Assembly (NCBI GenBank): GCA_002701555.1
Contig: NZVS01000031.1
Location: forward strand, 1 to 17,893
Reading direction: 5' to 3'
DNA length: 17,893 nt
Source of the DNA: Alphaproteobacteria bacterium
Lineage (GTDB): Bacteria; Pseudomonadota; Alphaproteobacteria; Micavibrionales; Micavibrionaceae
How positions within the stretch are numbered: position 1 is the stretch's first letter; each line of letters opens with the position of its first letter. This document shows, in pieces, positions 7,851 to 14,905 of this stretch. A program made the translations under genes and the position numbers. Below the pieces are notes generated by a model that worked only from the letters and a program-made list of their open reading frames with translations, was not told where the DNA came from and made no database searches.

Positions 7851-9218
7851 ATGAAAAAATTGCTTTTGCTAACAACCTGCCTGTCACTATCTTCGTGTTT
7901 TTCAACGACGCATTATGATGCGTCACAATTGAACACGCCAGAGCAGTGGTCTATCGAAGCATCTAAAACCGTTCCTGAAGTGTCACAAGACAACCTTTAT
8001 CAGTGGTGGAAAGGGTTTGATGATCAAACTTTAAACTCTTTAATTGAAACAGCTTTGCAAAAAAGCCCTGACCGATTGATAGCGGAGAGTAAGATTGCAG
8101 AGGCCCGTGGTATACGTCGAACGGCCCGCTCTTTCTTATTCCCCCAAATAGGAGCATCTGCAACTGTGCGACGTGAGGACTCGGATCTCGTAGGATTAGG
8201 GCAATATCCAGACACTTTTTATGATGCCGGTTTCGATGCATCTTATGAACTGGATATTTTCGGAAGCAATCGTAATACAGCAAGCGCGGCTGACGACAAT
8301 TTGAATTCTATTATGAAACAATATGATGATGTAAGCCTAACCCTGATTGCTGAAGTTGCGCGCACTTACATAGATTTTCGGGCAGCCCAGAACCAGGCAC
8401 GTATTGCAGAAAAAAATCTTAAATCCCAAGAAGAGACAATGACTCTGGTCAATAATTTGTATGAGGCCGGGGCTGTACCAAAGCTTGATGTTGAGCGCAC
8501 CTCAACTTTGGTCAACAACACGCGGGCATCCATACCGGAATATAAGCGACTTGAGCAAAATGCACAGCTACGTTTAAGCGTTCTGACAGGTGAATTTCCA
8601 GAAAATCTTAAGCAATCTCTTAATGAAGAGAAGGTTATCCCGGGTGCAGATGTGCAACCTGTATTAATGAGTCCTGCAAATATTATTTCTCTTCGTCCTG
8701 ATATCCGCGCGGCAGCTTATAATTTGTCAGCGTCAACAAAGCTATCAAAGTCAGAAGTTGCTAATTTCTTTCCCAAATTTAACATTAGCGGATTTTATGG
8801 GATTACAGAGTCCGCTTTGTTAGGGGGCGGGACAGTATGGAATTTGGTGGCAGGCGCTGCCGTATCATTACTGGACTTCGGTCGGATAGAAGGACAAATT
8901 GATGCCGCTAATGCCCGTGAAAAACAAGCTTTTGAACTTTACCGCAAAACAGTTCTTGCAGCCGTGGTGGAAGTAGAGACAGCATTAAATGACTATACCC
9001 AGATAACCAGTAAGAAGTCATCTTTGCAAAGATCATATCAAAGTGCAGATAGAGCCCTGGAAATTTCAAATATATCCTACAGGGAAGGAGAAATTTCATT
9101 TCTTGATGTTTTAGATGCGCAAAGAACTGCTAATGATGCGGATGCAGCATTGGTGGCGGTCAATGCTGCCCAATCCGAGAGCTTGATAAGATTGTATAAA
9201 TCTTTAGGTGTGTATTAG
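7851..9218 (+). CDS. Efflux outer-membrane lipoprotein, NodT/OprM family
   Basis: This 455-residue outer-membrane factor carries a lipoprotein signal peptide with lipobox LSSC and the lipidated cysteine at residue 16. It then holds the two-fold OEP domain: QWWKGFDDQTLNSLIETALQ, the long periplasmic helices, the beta-strand region FFPKFNISGFYGI, and the closing YREGEISFLDVLDAQR segment typical of TolC-like channels. Three copies would form the exit duct for the adjacent pump. Its ATG starts one base after the pump stop, and GAGGG at 7838-7842 lies within the pump's last codons, so the three genes are one transcript. No clear terminator follows in the 173 bases before the next, convergent gene. 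Confidence 0.95.
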   Translation: MKKLLLLTTCLSLSSCFSTTHYDASQLNTPEQWSIEASKTVPEVSQDNLYQWWKGFDDQTLNSLIETALQKSPDRLIAESKIAEARGIRRTARSFLFPQIGASATVRREDSDLVGLGQYPDTFYDAGFDASYELDIFGSNRNTASAADDNLNSIMKQYDDVSLTLIAEVARTYIDFRAAQNQARIAEKNLKSQEETMTLVNNLYEAGAVPKLDVERTSTLVNNTRASIPEYKRLEQNAQLRLSVLTGEFPENLKQSLNEEKVIPGADVQPVLMSPANIISLRPDIRAAAYNLSASTKLSKSEVANFFPKFNISGFYGITESALLGGGTVWNLVAGAAVSLLDFGRIEGQIDAANAREKQAFELYRKTVLAAVVEVETALNDYTQITSKKSSLQRSYQSADRALEISNISYREGEISFLDVLDAQRTANDADAALVAVNAAQSESLIRLYKSLGVY

Positions 9219-9391
9219 GGATTTTGCCATCTCAAGAAGGCTCAGGATATTTAGTTTTTTAATATCGCTGACGTGGCTATAATTCTTTAAATTTTTGCTG
9301 AACGTGGCAAGTGTATTTGCAATCGAAGCATAACAATTTGTTTTCGATAAATTAATTGAAGGTAAAGAAAATATAAGCCCTAGAATTATAT

Positions 9392-10189
9392 TTAGAGTGG
9401 CAGGACTATATTATAGAAATTATATTGACCAGTCGTTGTTTCTGCCGTGCATAGAGCGGCCTTCTGGTTACATTCCGGACAGGAGCTCGAAGTTAGATCA
9501 CTATTGATGTCCCCGCCAATTAGCTCAGCAACATAATATTGGAGGGAATTTGGCAGAATGGGGATTTCCGTCGATCCTGTTAAGCTCTTATTCAATGCCA
9601 TGCATACAGCTTTTGATACACCTAAGCTGGATGAGACAATGTCGTCTTCGGAACTGGGTGTCCATTCAAAATTGTTAAATCTGCCAAGCTGGTTGCCTTT
9701 AGCGTCTAGTGCGACAGGCAAATCAGGGTCTACTATAATATCAGGCATAGGAGAAACTTCGAAGTCCCCGAGATCTAAAGCATGTGCAGTGGAAATTGGG
9801 TTTAAGTATTTAAGATAATCTAAAAAAGCGTATTGAGTACCATCTATATAGTCATAGCTGGCAGTAGCAGTCGCTGGCAAATCTTGATAAGAAACACCAC
9901 CGCCATCAGGGTGATAGACCTTGTTTCTGAAAGGAGGGGTATTAAACCCTGCTTCACTGGGTTTGGTAAAATCAATATCAGATGGTTCAATTCCTCTTAT
10001 GACCATACGGTCGATACCGACTTTAATTGATGTTTGATAGTTAAGTATATTGGCAGCTGCAAGTTCTGCCTTGGTGCTGATAATACCATCTGAGCCTGAA
10101 TTACCTGTTTTTGTTACCGCATAGCTGATAGCGGCAAACAAAACCACAGCTATCAAAATTAAAAAAAGAGCATTTCCTTTATCGTTCAT
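9392..10189 (-). CDS. Pilin-like single-pass membrane protein 1 (uncharacterised family)
   Basis: I do not recognise a named function. The 265-residue protein begins with a short polar leader ending in Gly (MNDKG), then a strongly hydrophobic helix (residues 6-24), and a Gly/Ser linker. The rest is a large extracytoplasmic domain. The leader-Gly-helix layout resembles class III (type IV pilin) signal peptides, but the usual Glu at mature position 5 is absent, as in GspK/PilX-type minor pseudopilins. Visible landmarks are an amphipathic stretch with RMVIRG (61-66), a PDGGGVSYQDLP motif (94-105), VCMALN with C196, and further cysteines at 237, 240 and 247. The gene at 14906-15550 encodes a diverged relative with the same landmarks in the same order. 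It lies 123 bases downstream of the rim cluster on the same strand and may have its own promoter. Surface or pilus-associated function is inference. Confidence 0.8.
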   Translation of the reverse strand: MNDKGNALFLILIAVVLFAAISYAVTKTGNSGSDGIISTKAELAAANILNYQTSIKVGIDRMVIRGIEPSDIDFTKPSEAGFNTPPFRNKVYHPDGGGVSYQDLPATATASYDYIDGTQYAFLDYLKYLNPISTAHALDLGDFEVSPMPDIIVDPDLPVALDAKGNQLGRFNNFEWTPSSEDDIVSSSLGVSKAVCMALNKSLTGSTEIPILPNSLQYYVAELIGGDINSDLTSSSCPECNQKAALCTAETTTGQYNFYNIVLPL

Positions 10190-10312
10190 AATTGTCCACT
10201 CAGTAATATATTCATTACCTAATTCTAATGGAGAATCATTAAAATTTTATTACCAAACTGGTCTGACAATAACGCAAATGAAGAATATAAAAAATTAACC
10301 AGTCACCTAAAT

Positions 10313-10762
10313 CTATTTAATTTTTTTGCTGAATTTAAAAGATTTTGTTGTATCAACAATAACGTTAAATCTTGAAAGTGCGTCCCGGCCCAAAAGCATT
10401 CTGAATTGCATTTCATGTCGTGATGACAAAGTTACTTCTACATCCTGTTTTAGACTTCCCAAAATGAGAGGTGTTATAATTACAAACCTTTTTTCCCGAA
10501 CACCATTGGAGCTGGTTACATAGCGATAATCATGTATGGCGGCTGTGCATTCGACTTCTAAGGTTTCATCTTTTTGTAAAGGGTGCACCTTAAACCGCAC
10601 AAAATTCATACCTTTGTTATCGTATTTTTCCATGTCGTAGGCATGCAAACAGGATGTCTTTGCGCCCGTATCTATCTTGGCTTTAATTGCTGGAATGTTG
10701 AGATCAGGTAATGAGCACCATTCTCTCCAGCCTATTATAGGTTTGAGTGTTTCAGTCATCAT
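10313..10762 (-). CDS. rimB: RimB-like retropepsin-type protease (RimK-associated)
   Basis: This 149-residue protein matches the family once called putative ATP-dependent zinc protease (DUF785, RimB), which has a retropepsin-like fold. The aspartic-protease signature is KIDTGAKTSCLHA with D31-T32-G33, and the second conserved part reads FRMLLGRDALSRFNVIVD. The N-terminal GWREWCSLPDL is also typical. In Pseudomonas, RimB works with RimK and is reported to act on glutamylated ribosomal protein S6. Here it is the last of three consecutive minus-strand genes, 43 bases after the hydrolase. Two ATG codons in tandem mark the start; the first is used here, the second would shorten the protein by one residue. 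The zinc-protease name is historical; the sequence shows an aspartyl motif, not a zinc motif. Confidence 0.85.
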   Translation of the reverse strand: MMTETLKPIIGWREWCSLPDLNIPAIKAKIDTGAKTSCLHAYDMEKYDNKGMNFVRFKVHPLQKDETLEVECTAAIHDYRYVTSSNGVREKRFVIITPLILGSLKQDVEVTLSSRHEMQFRMLLGRDALSRFNVIVDTTKSFKFSKKIK

Positions 10763-10805
10763 TCAAATATAGATTATAAGGAAAGCATTTTAAATTTTTT
10801 TATGC

Positions 10806-11759
10806 CTACCTTAGTTCAGCAACATGGAAGATAGCTTCTCCCTTATTGAGAAGCGGCATAGTGGCTGCGCCTACTATTATACCTGCTTTTCGCGCCTTTA
10901 TGTTATGGAGATCGCGGCCGAAAGGATCAGAAATTACTCCAAGAAGCTGCCCTCTTTTAACTCTTTCGCCCAACTCAACTTTTTTTAACAAAATACCGCT
11001 ATGTGGTGCGCGCATCCAATGACTTGAATGGGATGTTGGAACCTTGTTTACAGGAATGCTTTGCCTGTCCTTTTCCATCATTCCGATAGAGGCCATAACA
11101 GACAAAACTCCCTCTACACCGGGTTTGATGACTTCTTCATTAAATGTCAGCGCCTCGCCACCTTCAAACAGAATAATTGGTATGCCTATTTTTTTTGCAG
11201 CCTCGCGTAGGGATCCATGTGGTAGGGGTGTATTTAAAATAATAGGAGAGTTAAAAGCCTGTGCCATTTTCTCAGTTTCTGAATCTTTTAGATTGGCACG
11301 TATATGGGGGTAATTGCTTCGCTTGACAGCCGCTGTATGCAGGTCAATGCCATGTGTGCATTTCTTTACAATTTCAGTCATGAAAGTGTTGGCAAGTTGT
11401 GAGGCTTGTGAGCCGCGACTTGATCCAGGGAAACTTCTGTTCAGGTCGCGCCTGTCAGGCAAATACCTTGAATTAGAATTAAAGCCATAAACGTTAACTA
11501 TCGGTACGGCTATTAAGGTGCCTTTTAAGTTATTTAGCTCTTCCCTGCCTAATAAACGCCTAATAATTTCCACACCATTAATTTCATCGCCATGAATTGC
11601 AGCACTGACGAATAAGACAGGTCCTTCCTCATCCCCACGAATAACTTCAACGGGAATATTTATCTCTGTAAAATCATATAATTTGGATGCTTTAAGATAA
11701 ATTCTTTTCCGTTCATTATTAGCTATATGAACATCGCCGATAACAAGTTTCTTCGTCAT
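10806..11759 (-). CDS. Succinylglutamate desuccinylase/aspartoacylase-family hydrolase (rim cluster)
   Basis: This 317-residue protein is a zinc-dependent M14-like amidohydrolase. The metal ligands are visible: H56 and E59 in AAIHGDEINGVE, and H141 in GIDLHTAA. The substrate-binding stretch is DRRDLNRSFPGS (103-112), and the probable catalytic Glu is E199 in LFEGGEA. The C-terminal quarter (GILLKKVELGERVKRGQLLG) has a lipoyl/barrel-sandwich look, common in the subgroup found beside rimK. Known relatives remove acyl groups from amino acids (AstE, AspA); in this setting a role in trimming or hydrolysing glutamyl tails or their products is plausible but not shown. It starts 19 bases after rimK with AAGG as ribosome binding site, and is followed by the RimB-like protease. 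Confidence 0.87.
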   Translation of the reverse strand: MTKKLVIGDVHIANNERKRIYLKASKLYDFTEINIPVEVIRGDEEGPVLFVSAAIHGDEINGVEIIRRLLGREELNNLKGTLIAVPIVNVYGFNSNSRYLPDRRDLNRSFPGSSRGSQASQLANTFMTEIVKKCTHGIDLHTAAVKRSNYPHIRANLKDSETEKMAQAFNSPIILNTPLPHGSLREAAKKIGIPIILFEGGEALTFNEEVIKPGVEGVLSVMASIGMMEKDRQSIPVNKVPTSHSSHWMRAPHSGILLKKVELGERVKRGQLLGVISDPFGRDLHNIKARKAGIIVGAATMPLLNKGEAIFHVAELR

Positions 11760-11778
11760 AATTTTACCTTGAAAAAAA

Positions 11779-12693
11779 TTAACCTTTGCCAGTCATGCGA
11801 TTTGGGCCCTTCTGGGAATCCTCTTCAATATATTTTATAATTGCTGCTGCGATATTTTTACCGGACGCACCTTCAATGCCTTCAAGTCCGGGTGAAGAAT
11901 TGACCTCCAGGACTAGGGGGCCGTGGTTAGAACGTACTATATCCACACCCGCTAAATCCAACCCCATAGCTTTAGAGGCCTTTATTGCCAATTCTCTTTC
12001 AGCGGATGTTAATTTTACGACTTCGGCCGTCCCTCCTATATGAAGGTTGGATCTGAACTCGCCTTCTTTGGCGGTGCGTTGCATGGCAGCAATTACCTTA
12101 TTACCTATAACAAAACAGCGGATATCTGAACCACCGGCTTCCTTTATAAATTCCTGAACCAGAAATTCGGCTTCCAGATCCCGAAAAGCGTTAATAAGAC
12201 TTTCCGCAGCTTTTTCCGTTTCTGCTAATAGAACTCCCTTTCCTTGGGTGCTGTTAATGACTTTTACGATAAGTGGTGCGCCACCAACAAATTCTATTAA
12301 ATCCTGTGTTGCATCCGCTCGGTTAGCGTAGCCTGTAATAGGCATACCAATACCTTTATGTGCAAGTATTTGATGTGCCCTTAACTTATCACGTGATCGG
12401 GAAATAGCAGTGGATTCATTAATGGAATATACATTTCCAACCTCGAACTGTCGCAAAATAGCGGTTCCGTATGCAGTAACTGAACTTCCTATACGCGGTA
12501 TTACTGCATCAAATTTCAAACGTTCCTTTTTCCCGCGTCGTTTATAGTAAACTGTGGGTTTATTAGATGTAATATTCATGTAGCAACTCAGAACGTCAAC
12601 CACCTTGACGTCGTGCCCACGGGCTTTTCCTTCTTCGATCAGACGTTTTGTCGAGTATAATTTTGGACCGCGAGACAGTATTCCTATTTTCAT
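11779..12693 (-). CDS. rimK: RimK, ATP-grasp glutamate ligase for ribosomal protein S6
   Basis: The 304-residue product has the length of Escherichia coli RimK (about 300) and shares its wording throughout: MKIGILSRGPKLYSTKRL at the N-terminus, DAVIPRIGSSVTAYGTAILR, INESTAISRSRDKLR, then the ATP-grasp parts VKVINSTQGKGVLLAE and LVQEFIKEAGGSDIRCFV. The metal-binding end is GVDIVRSNHGPLVLEVNSSP, followed by GLEGIEGASG. RimK adds glutamate residues to the C-terminus of ribosomal protein S6 using ATP, and can also make poly-alpha-glutamate. The gene heads a three-gene minus-strand operon with a deacylase-like hydrolase and the RimB-like protease. It is divergent from a stand-alone receiver across 226 bases. 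No clear promoter could be assigned on the minus strand. Confidence 0.95.
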   Translation of the reverse strand: MKIGILSRGPKLYSTKRLIEEGKARGHDVKVVDVLSCYMNITSNKPTVYYKRRGKKERLKFDAVIPRIGSSVTAYGTAILRQFEVGNVYSINESTAISRSRDKLRAHQILAHKGIGMPITGYANRADATQDLIEFVGGAPLIVKVINSTQGKGVLLAETEKAAESLINAFRDLEAEFLVQEFIKEAGGSDIRCFVIGNKVIAAMQRTAKEGEFRSNLHIGGTAEVVKLTSAERELAIKASKAMGLDLAGVDIVRSNHGPLVLEVNSSPGLEGIEGASGKNIAAAIIKYIEEDSQKGPNRMTGKG

Positions 12694-12782
12694 TAATCTC
12701 TACCGCTTTCAAAAGTGATTTCTAGGTATATTAGAAGGTATGATTTTATTTGCATAGCATTATTCCGGATCATTTTATATGT

Positions 12783-12794
12783 TCCTTATAAGGA
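12783..12794. promoter_or_regulatory. Perfect 12-base palindrome between rimK and the receiver gene
   Basis: TCCTTATAAGGA is a perfect palindrome, roughly midway in the divergent region. It overlaps an AAGGAGG sequence (12790-12796) that resembles a strong ribosome binding site but has no start codon at a usable distance. It could be an operator shared by the two divergent units. Confidence 0.25.
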
Positions 12795-12854
12795 GGCTAC
12801 GAAATCAGATCCTAAAGATTTGAATGGTGCCTGTTTTAATTATTGGCTATGCTT

Positions 12855-12860
12855 TATAAT
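12855..12860 (+). promoter_or_regulatory. Candidate -10 box for the receiver gene
   Basis: A perfect TATAAT occurs 59 bases before the ATG. The matching -35 position (TGTTTT, 12832-12837, 17-base spacer) is poor, so this promoter may need an activator. Confidence 0.4.
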
Positions 12861-12919
12861 CTAACCGGCTTACCGAGAAAGCCATAAAATAAAATTTTCT
12901 GAGTAGAACATGGGAAGAA

Positions 12920-13303
12920 ATGAAAAAAAACTTTTTGATTATTGAAGATGATCTAGTTGACACCAAAATAATGGAAAAATTTTTAAATGACGTATTCCCA
13001 GAAAATAATATTTATATTTCTGACAGCATTTCAACGGCATTTGGAATTTACAAAAAAACGAAAATAGATATTATATTGCTTGATCTAAATTTGCCAGAAA
13101 GTATCGGTGTGGGTTCGATAAAGCTGGTGAAAGAATTTAGCAGGAACACTCCTGTTATTGTTATGACCGGATACTTGAACACAAACATCAGTAGAAAACT
13201 TCAGGAAAATGGTGCGCAGGCTGTCATTTCAAAAGATAAAATGGATGATGTTTTTACAAAAAAATTGATCGAGAAGGCTCTTGATATAAAGTTTTCTGAG
13301 TAA
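12920..13303 (+). CDS. Stand-alone response regulator receiver
   Basis: This 127-residue protein is a lone receiver domain. The acidic pair is D10-D11, the phosphoacceptor is D55 in LLDLNLPES, the switch residue is T83 in VMTGY, and the conserved lysine is K105 in ISKDK. There is no output domain and no partner kinase nearby; the kinase at the left edge already has its own receiver. GGGA at 12911-12914 is a modest ribosome binding site. The gene is divergent from rimK and converges on the RTX gene, whose stop is only 4 bases away. It may serve a distant or hybrid kinase as a phosphate relay or a protein-binding switch. Confidence 0.9.
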   Translation: MKKNFLIIEDDLVDTKIMEKFLNDVFPENNIYISDSISTAFGIYKKTKIDIILLDLNLPESIGVGSIKLVKEFSRNTPVIVMTGYLNTNISRKLQENGAQAVISKDKMDDVFTKKLIEKALDIKFSE

Positions 13304-13307
13304 AAAA

Positions 13308-14684
13308 CTATACGATAGAGCCATTCAAAATAACGCCCTGCTCTAGGTATAAATCTGCACCGCCCTTTGAGTAGTGTGCATATGATACACCTTCAATCTC
13401 AACTTCTTCAACAAAGTCTTTGTTTTTAAACTGGTTTGCATTAACAGTATCCAAGCCTGCGTCGCCTCTTATGAATAAAGATGAGTTGTCAGAAACCCTG
13501 CTGATGTCGCCTGTCTTGACAGTTAGGCTATCAGCAATCGCAATGTCGTCATTACGCATGTCTAGAATTTCAATGCTGATGAACTCGGCGCCGTTAAGGT
13601 TAACTGCGTTAGGTCCGGAAAGACCTGTGCCAAATTTCAACGTGTCATTCCCCGCACCACCATCAATTATACTGTCATTCAGATCATATACCAAAATGTC
13701 ATCTCCATTTTGCCCATAAAGGATGTCATCGCCGGCACCACCATCAATACGATCTGCCTGATCACCCCCATAAAGGGTATCAACCCCGTTGCCGCCATGA
13801 AGCTTATCACGGCCCAGACCACCTTCTAGAATATCGTTTCCAGAATCTCCTGAAAGTACGTCATGGCCTGCCCCTCCGTATAAAAAATCATTATCTGCAT
13901 CCCCATGAAGACGGTCTTCACCATCACCGCCATACAAGGTGTCACTACCTGATCCACCGTAAAGGCGATCATTACCAAGGTCACCGTTTAATGTATCATT
14001 CCCATTGTCTCCGAAAAGATTATCATTGTCAGCCCCACCAAAAAGGCTGTCATCGCCGGAGCCTCCTTTTAATCTGTCCTCACCCTCATTCCCATATAAT
14101 GTGTCATTACCATCCATGCCCCAAATTAAATCATTTCCAGCACCGCCATAAATAAAGTCATCACCTTCCCTGGCATTTAAAATATCATTTCCGTTATCCC
14201 CGTAAATTACATCAACTCCAAGGTCACCATATACGATATCATCACCATCAAGTGCATGGATTTCATTTCCTTCTATATCGGCGTAAATATAGTTATCTTG
14301 CAATGTCCCGTATAAAGCACCTTCAACGCGTCCTATATCTGTCGCAATATCGGCAGTTGCACTTTCTCCCTGCTCCAGCAAAATATGTGCAGAGGTAATC
14401 TCAGCTCCGCTATCGCTTGAAAATTTTGTGATATCCAAATTTTCTGCATTTACAGTGATGTTTGAGATCTCGACAGATCGGTTAGCTTCAGTGTCGCGGT
14501 TAGCAAAAGTGAAGCTTAATAATGATAAGCTGAAATTGTCAGCCTCGATTGAAAAGCTGCGCGTGCTTAAGGTGTCAGTAGCATAAAATTGAGTTAGTCT
14601 CTCACCGCCATAATAAACATAGACTTTAGGTTGTTCCGATTGAAACACCCCGGCAATATCGAAGTTAAGAGCAAATAATGACAT
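13308..14684 (-). CDS. RTX calcium-binding repeat protein with CBM60-like N-terminal domain
   Basis: The 458-residue protein has three parts. Residues 1-125 form a beta-rich domain whose segment LSFTFANRDTEANRSVEISN resembles the calcium-dependent carbohydrate-binding (CBM60-type) modules found in alphaproteobacterial RTX proteins; that match is tentative. Residues 146-348 hold about 22 tandem RTX nonapeptides of the form GGxGxDxLx, which bind calcium in a parallel beta-roll. Residues 349-458 are a C-terminal region (LNGAEFISIEILDMRNDD, then LFIRGDAGLDTV) of the sort that ends RTX adhesins and contains the type I secretion signal. There is no N-terminal signal peptide, as expected for type I secretion. 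No ABC exporter or HlyD-type adaptor is nearby, so secretion would need genes elsewhere. No enzymatic domain is seen; a calcium-dependent adhesive or matrix protein is most likely. Confidence 0.88.
   Translation of the reverse strand: MSLFALNFDIAGVFQSEQPKVYVYYGGERLTQFYATDTLSTRSFSIEADNFSLSLLSFTFANRDTEANRSVEISNITVNAENLDITKFSSDSGAEITSAHILLEQGESATADIATDIGRVEGALYGTLQDNYIYADIEGNEIHALDGDDIVYGDLGVDVIYGDNGNDILNAREGDDFIYGGAGNDLIWGMDGNDTLYGNEGEDRLKGGSGDDSLFGGADNDNLFGDNGNDTLNGDLGNDRLYGGSGSDTLYGGDGEDRLHGDADNDFLYGGAGHDVLSGDSGNDILEGGLGRDKLHGGNGVDTLYGGDQADRIDGGAGDDILYGQNGDDILVYDLNDSIIDGGAGNDTLKFGTGLSGPNAVNLNGAEFISIEILDMRNDDIAIADSLTVKTGDISRVSDNSSLFIRGDAGLDTVNANQFKNKDFVEEVEIEGVSYAHYSKGGADLYLEQGVILNGSIV
13641..14249 (-). 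repeat. RTX nonapeptide-coding repeat tract (about 22 units)
   Basis: The region encodes roughly 22 nine-residue units in tandem, each 27 bases. At the DNA level the units are diverged, with many synonymous and conservative changes, so the array is old and not recently amplified. Most units keep the Gly-x-x-Asp core; a few are degenerate (for example ADND and DQAD in place of xGxD), notably at residues 218-221 and 308-311. Confidence 0.85.
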
Positions 14685-14760
14685 TCCTAGTCCCCACTAG
14701 TTATTACTTACTATTTTTTGAATACCCAAAATTAAATTTACCATATAAAGGTTTATCAAA

Positions 14761-14779
14761 TGTAAACACCTTGTAAACA
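14761..14779. repeat. Direct repeat of TGTAAACA, one helical turn apart
   Basis: Two identical copies of TGTAAACA lie at 14761-14768 and 14772-14779, an 11-base period that puts both on the same face of the helix. They sit 76 bases upstream of the RTX start, between the divergent RTX and pilin-like genes. On the minus strand each ends in TTTACA, which resembles a -35 box, but no well-placed -10 follows. A regulator binding site is the better guess. Confidence 0.35.
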
Positions 14780-14846
14780 AAAAACCATAATTTCGCCATA
14801 TTTAAAGATTCATTATTTTTTTCAAGGTCATATATAAAGCAATAAA

Positions 14847-14876
14847 TTGATAGCTATGCGCTTCCTGTTTTATTAT
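14847..14876 (+). promoter_or_regulatory. Candidate promoter of pilin-like gene 2
   Basis: TTGATA (14847-14852) and TATTAT (14871-14876) are each one base from the sigma-70 consensus, with an 18-base spacer. Transcription would begin near 14883, leaving a leader of about 23 bases with AGGTGGGA before the ATG at 14906. A second perfect TATAAT is present at 14881-14886 but lacks a -35. Confidence 0.5.
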
Positions 14877-14905
14877 GATGTATAATCCTGGGGAAGCAGG
14901 TGGGA

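Noticed and set aside
9219..9391. Possible terminator between the convergent channel and pilin-like genes
   Set aside because: There are T-rich stretches but I found no GC-rich stem of useful length before them.
10190..10312. Complementary ACTGGT and ACCAGT segments as a terminator after the rim cluster
   Set aside because: The arms are six bases with about 35 bases between them and no adjacent T run in the right direction; too weak to call.
11028..11313. Plus-strand open frames opposite the aspartoacylase-like gene
   Set aside because: They are antisense shadows with no recognisable domain, while the minus-strand gene has clear zinc-binding motifs.
13641..14249. Regular repeat with a 27-base period, considered as a CRISPR or minisatellite
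   Set aside because: The units are contiguous, diverged, in frame, and translate to RTX nonapeptides; there are no spacers.
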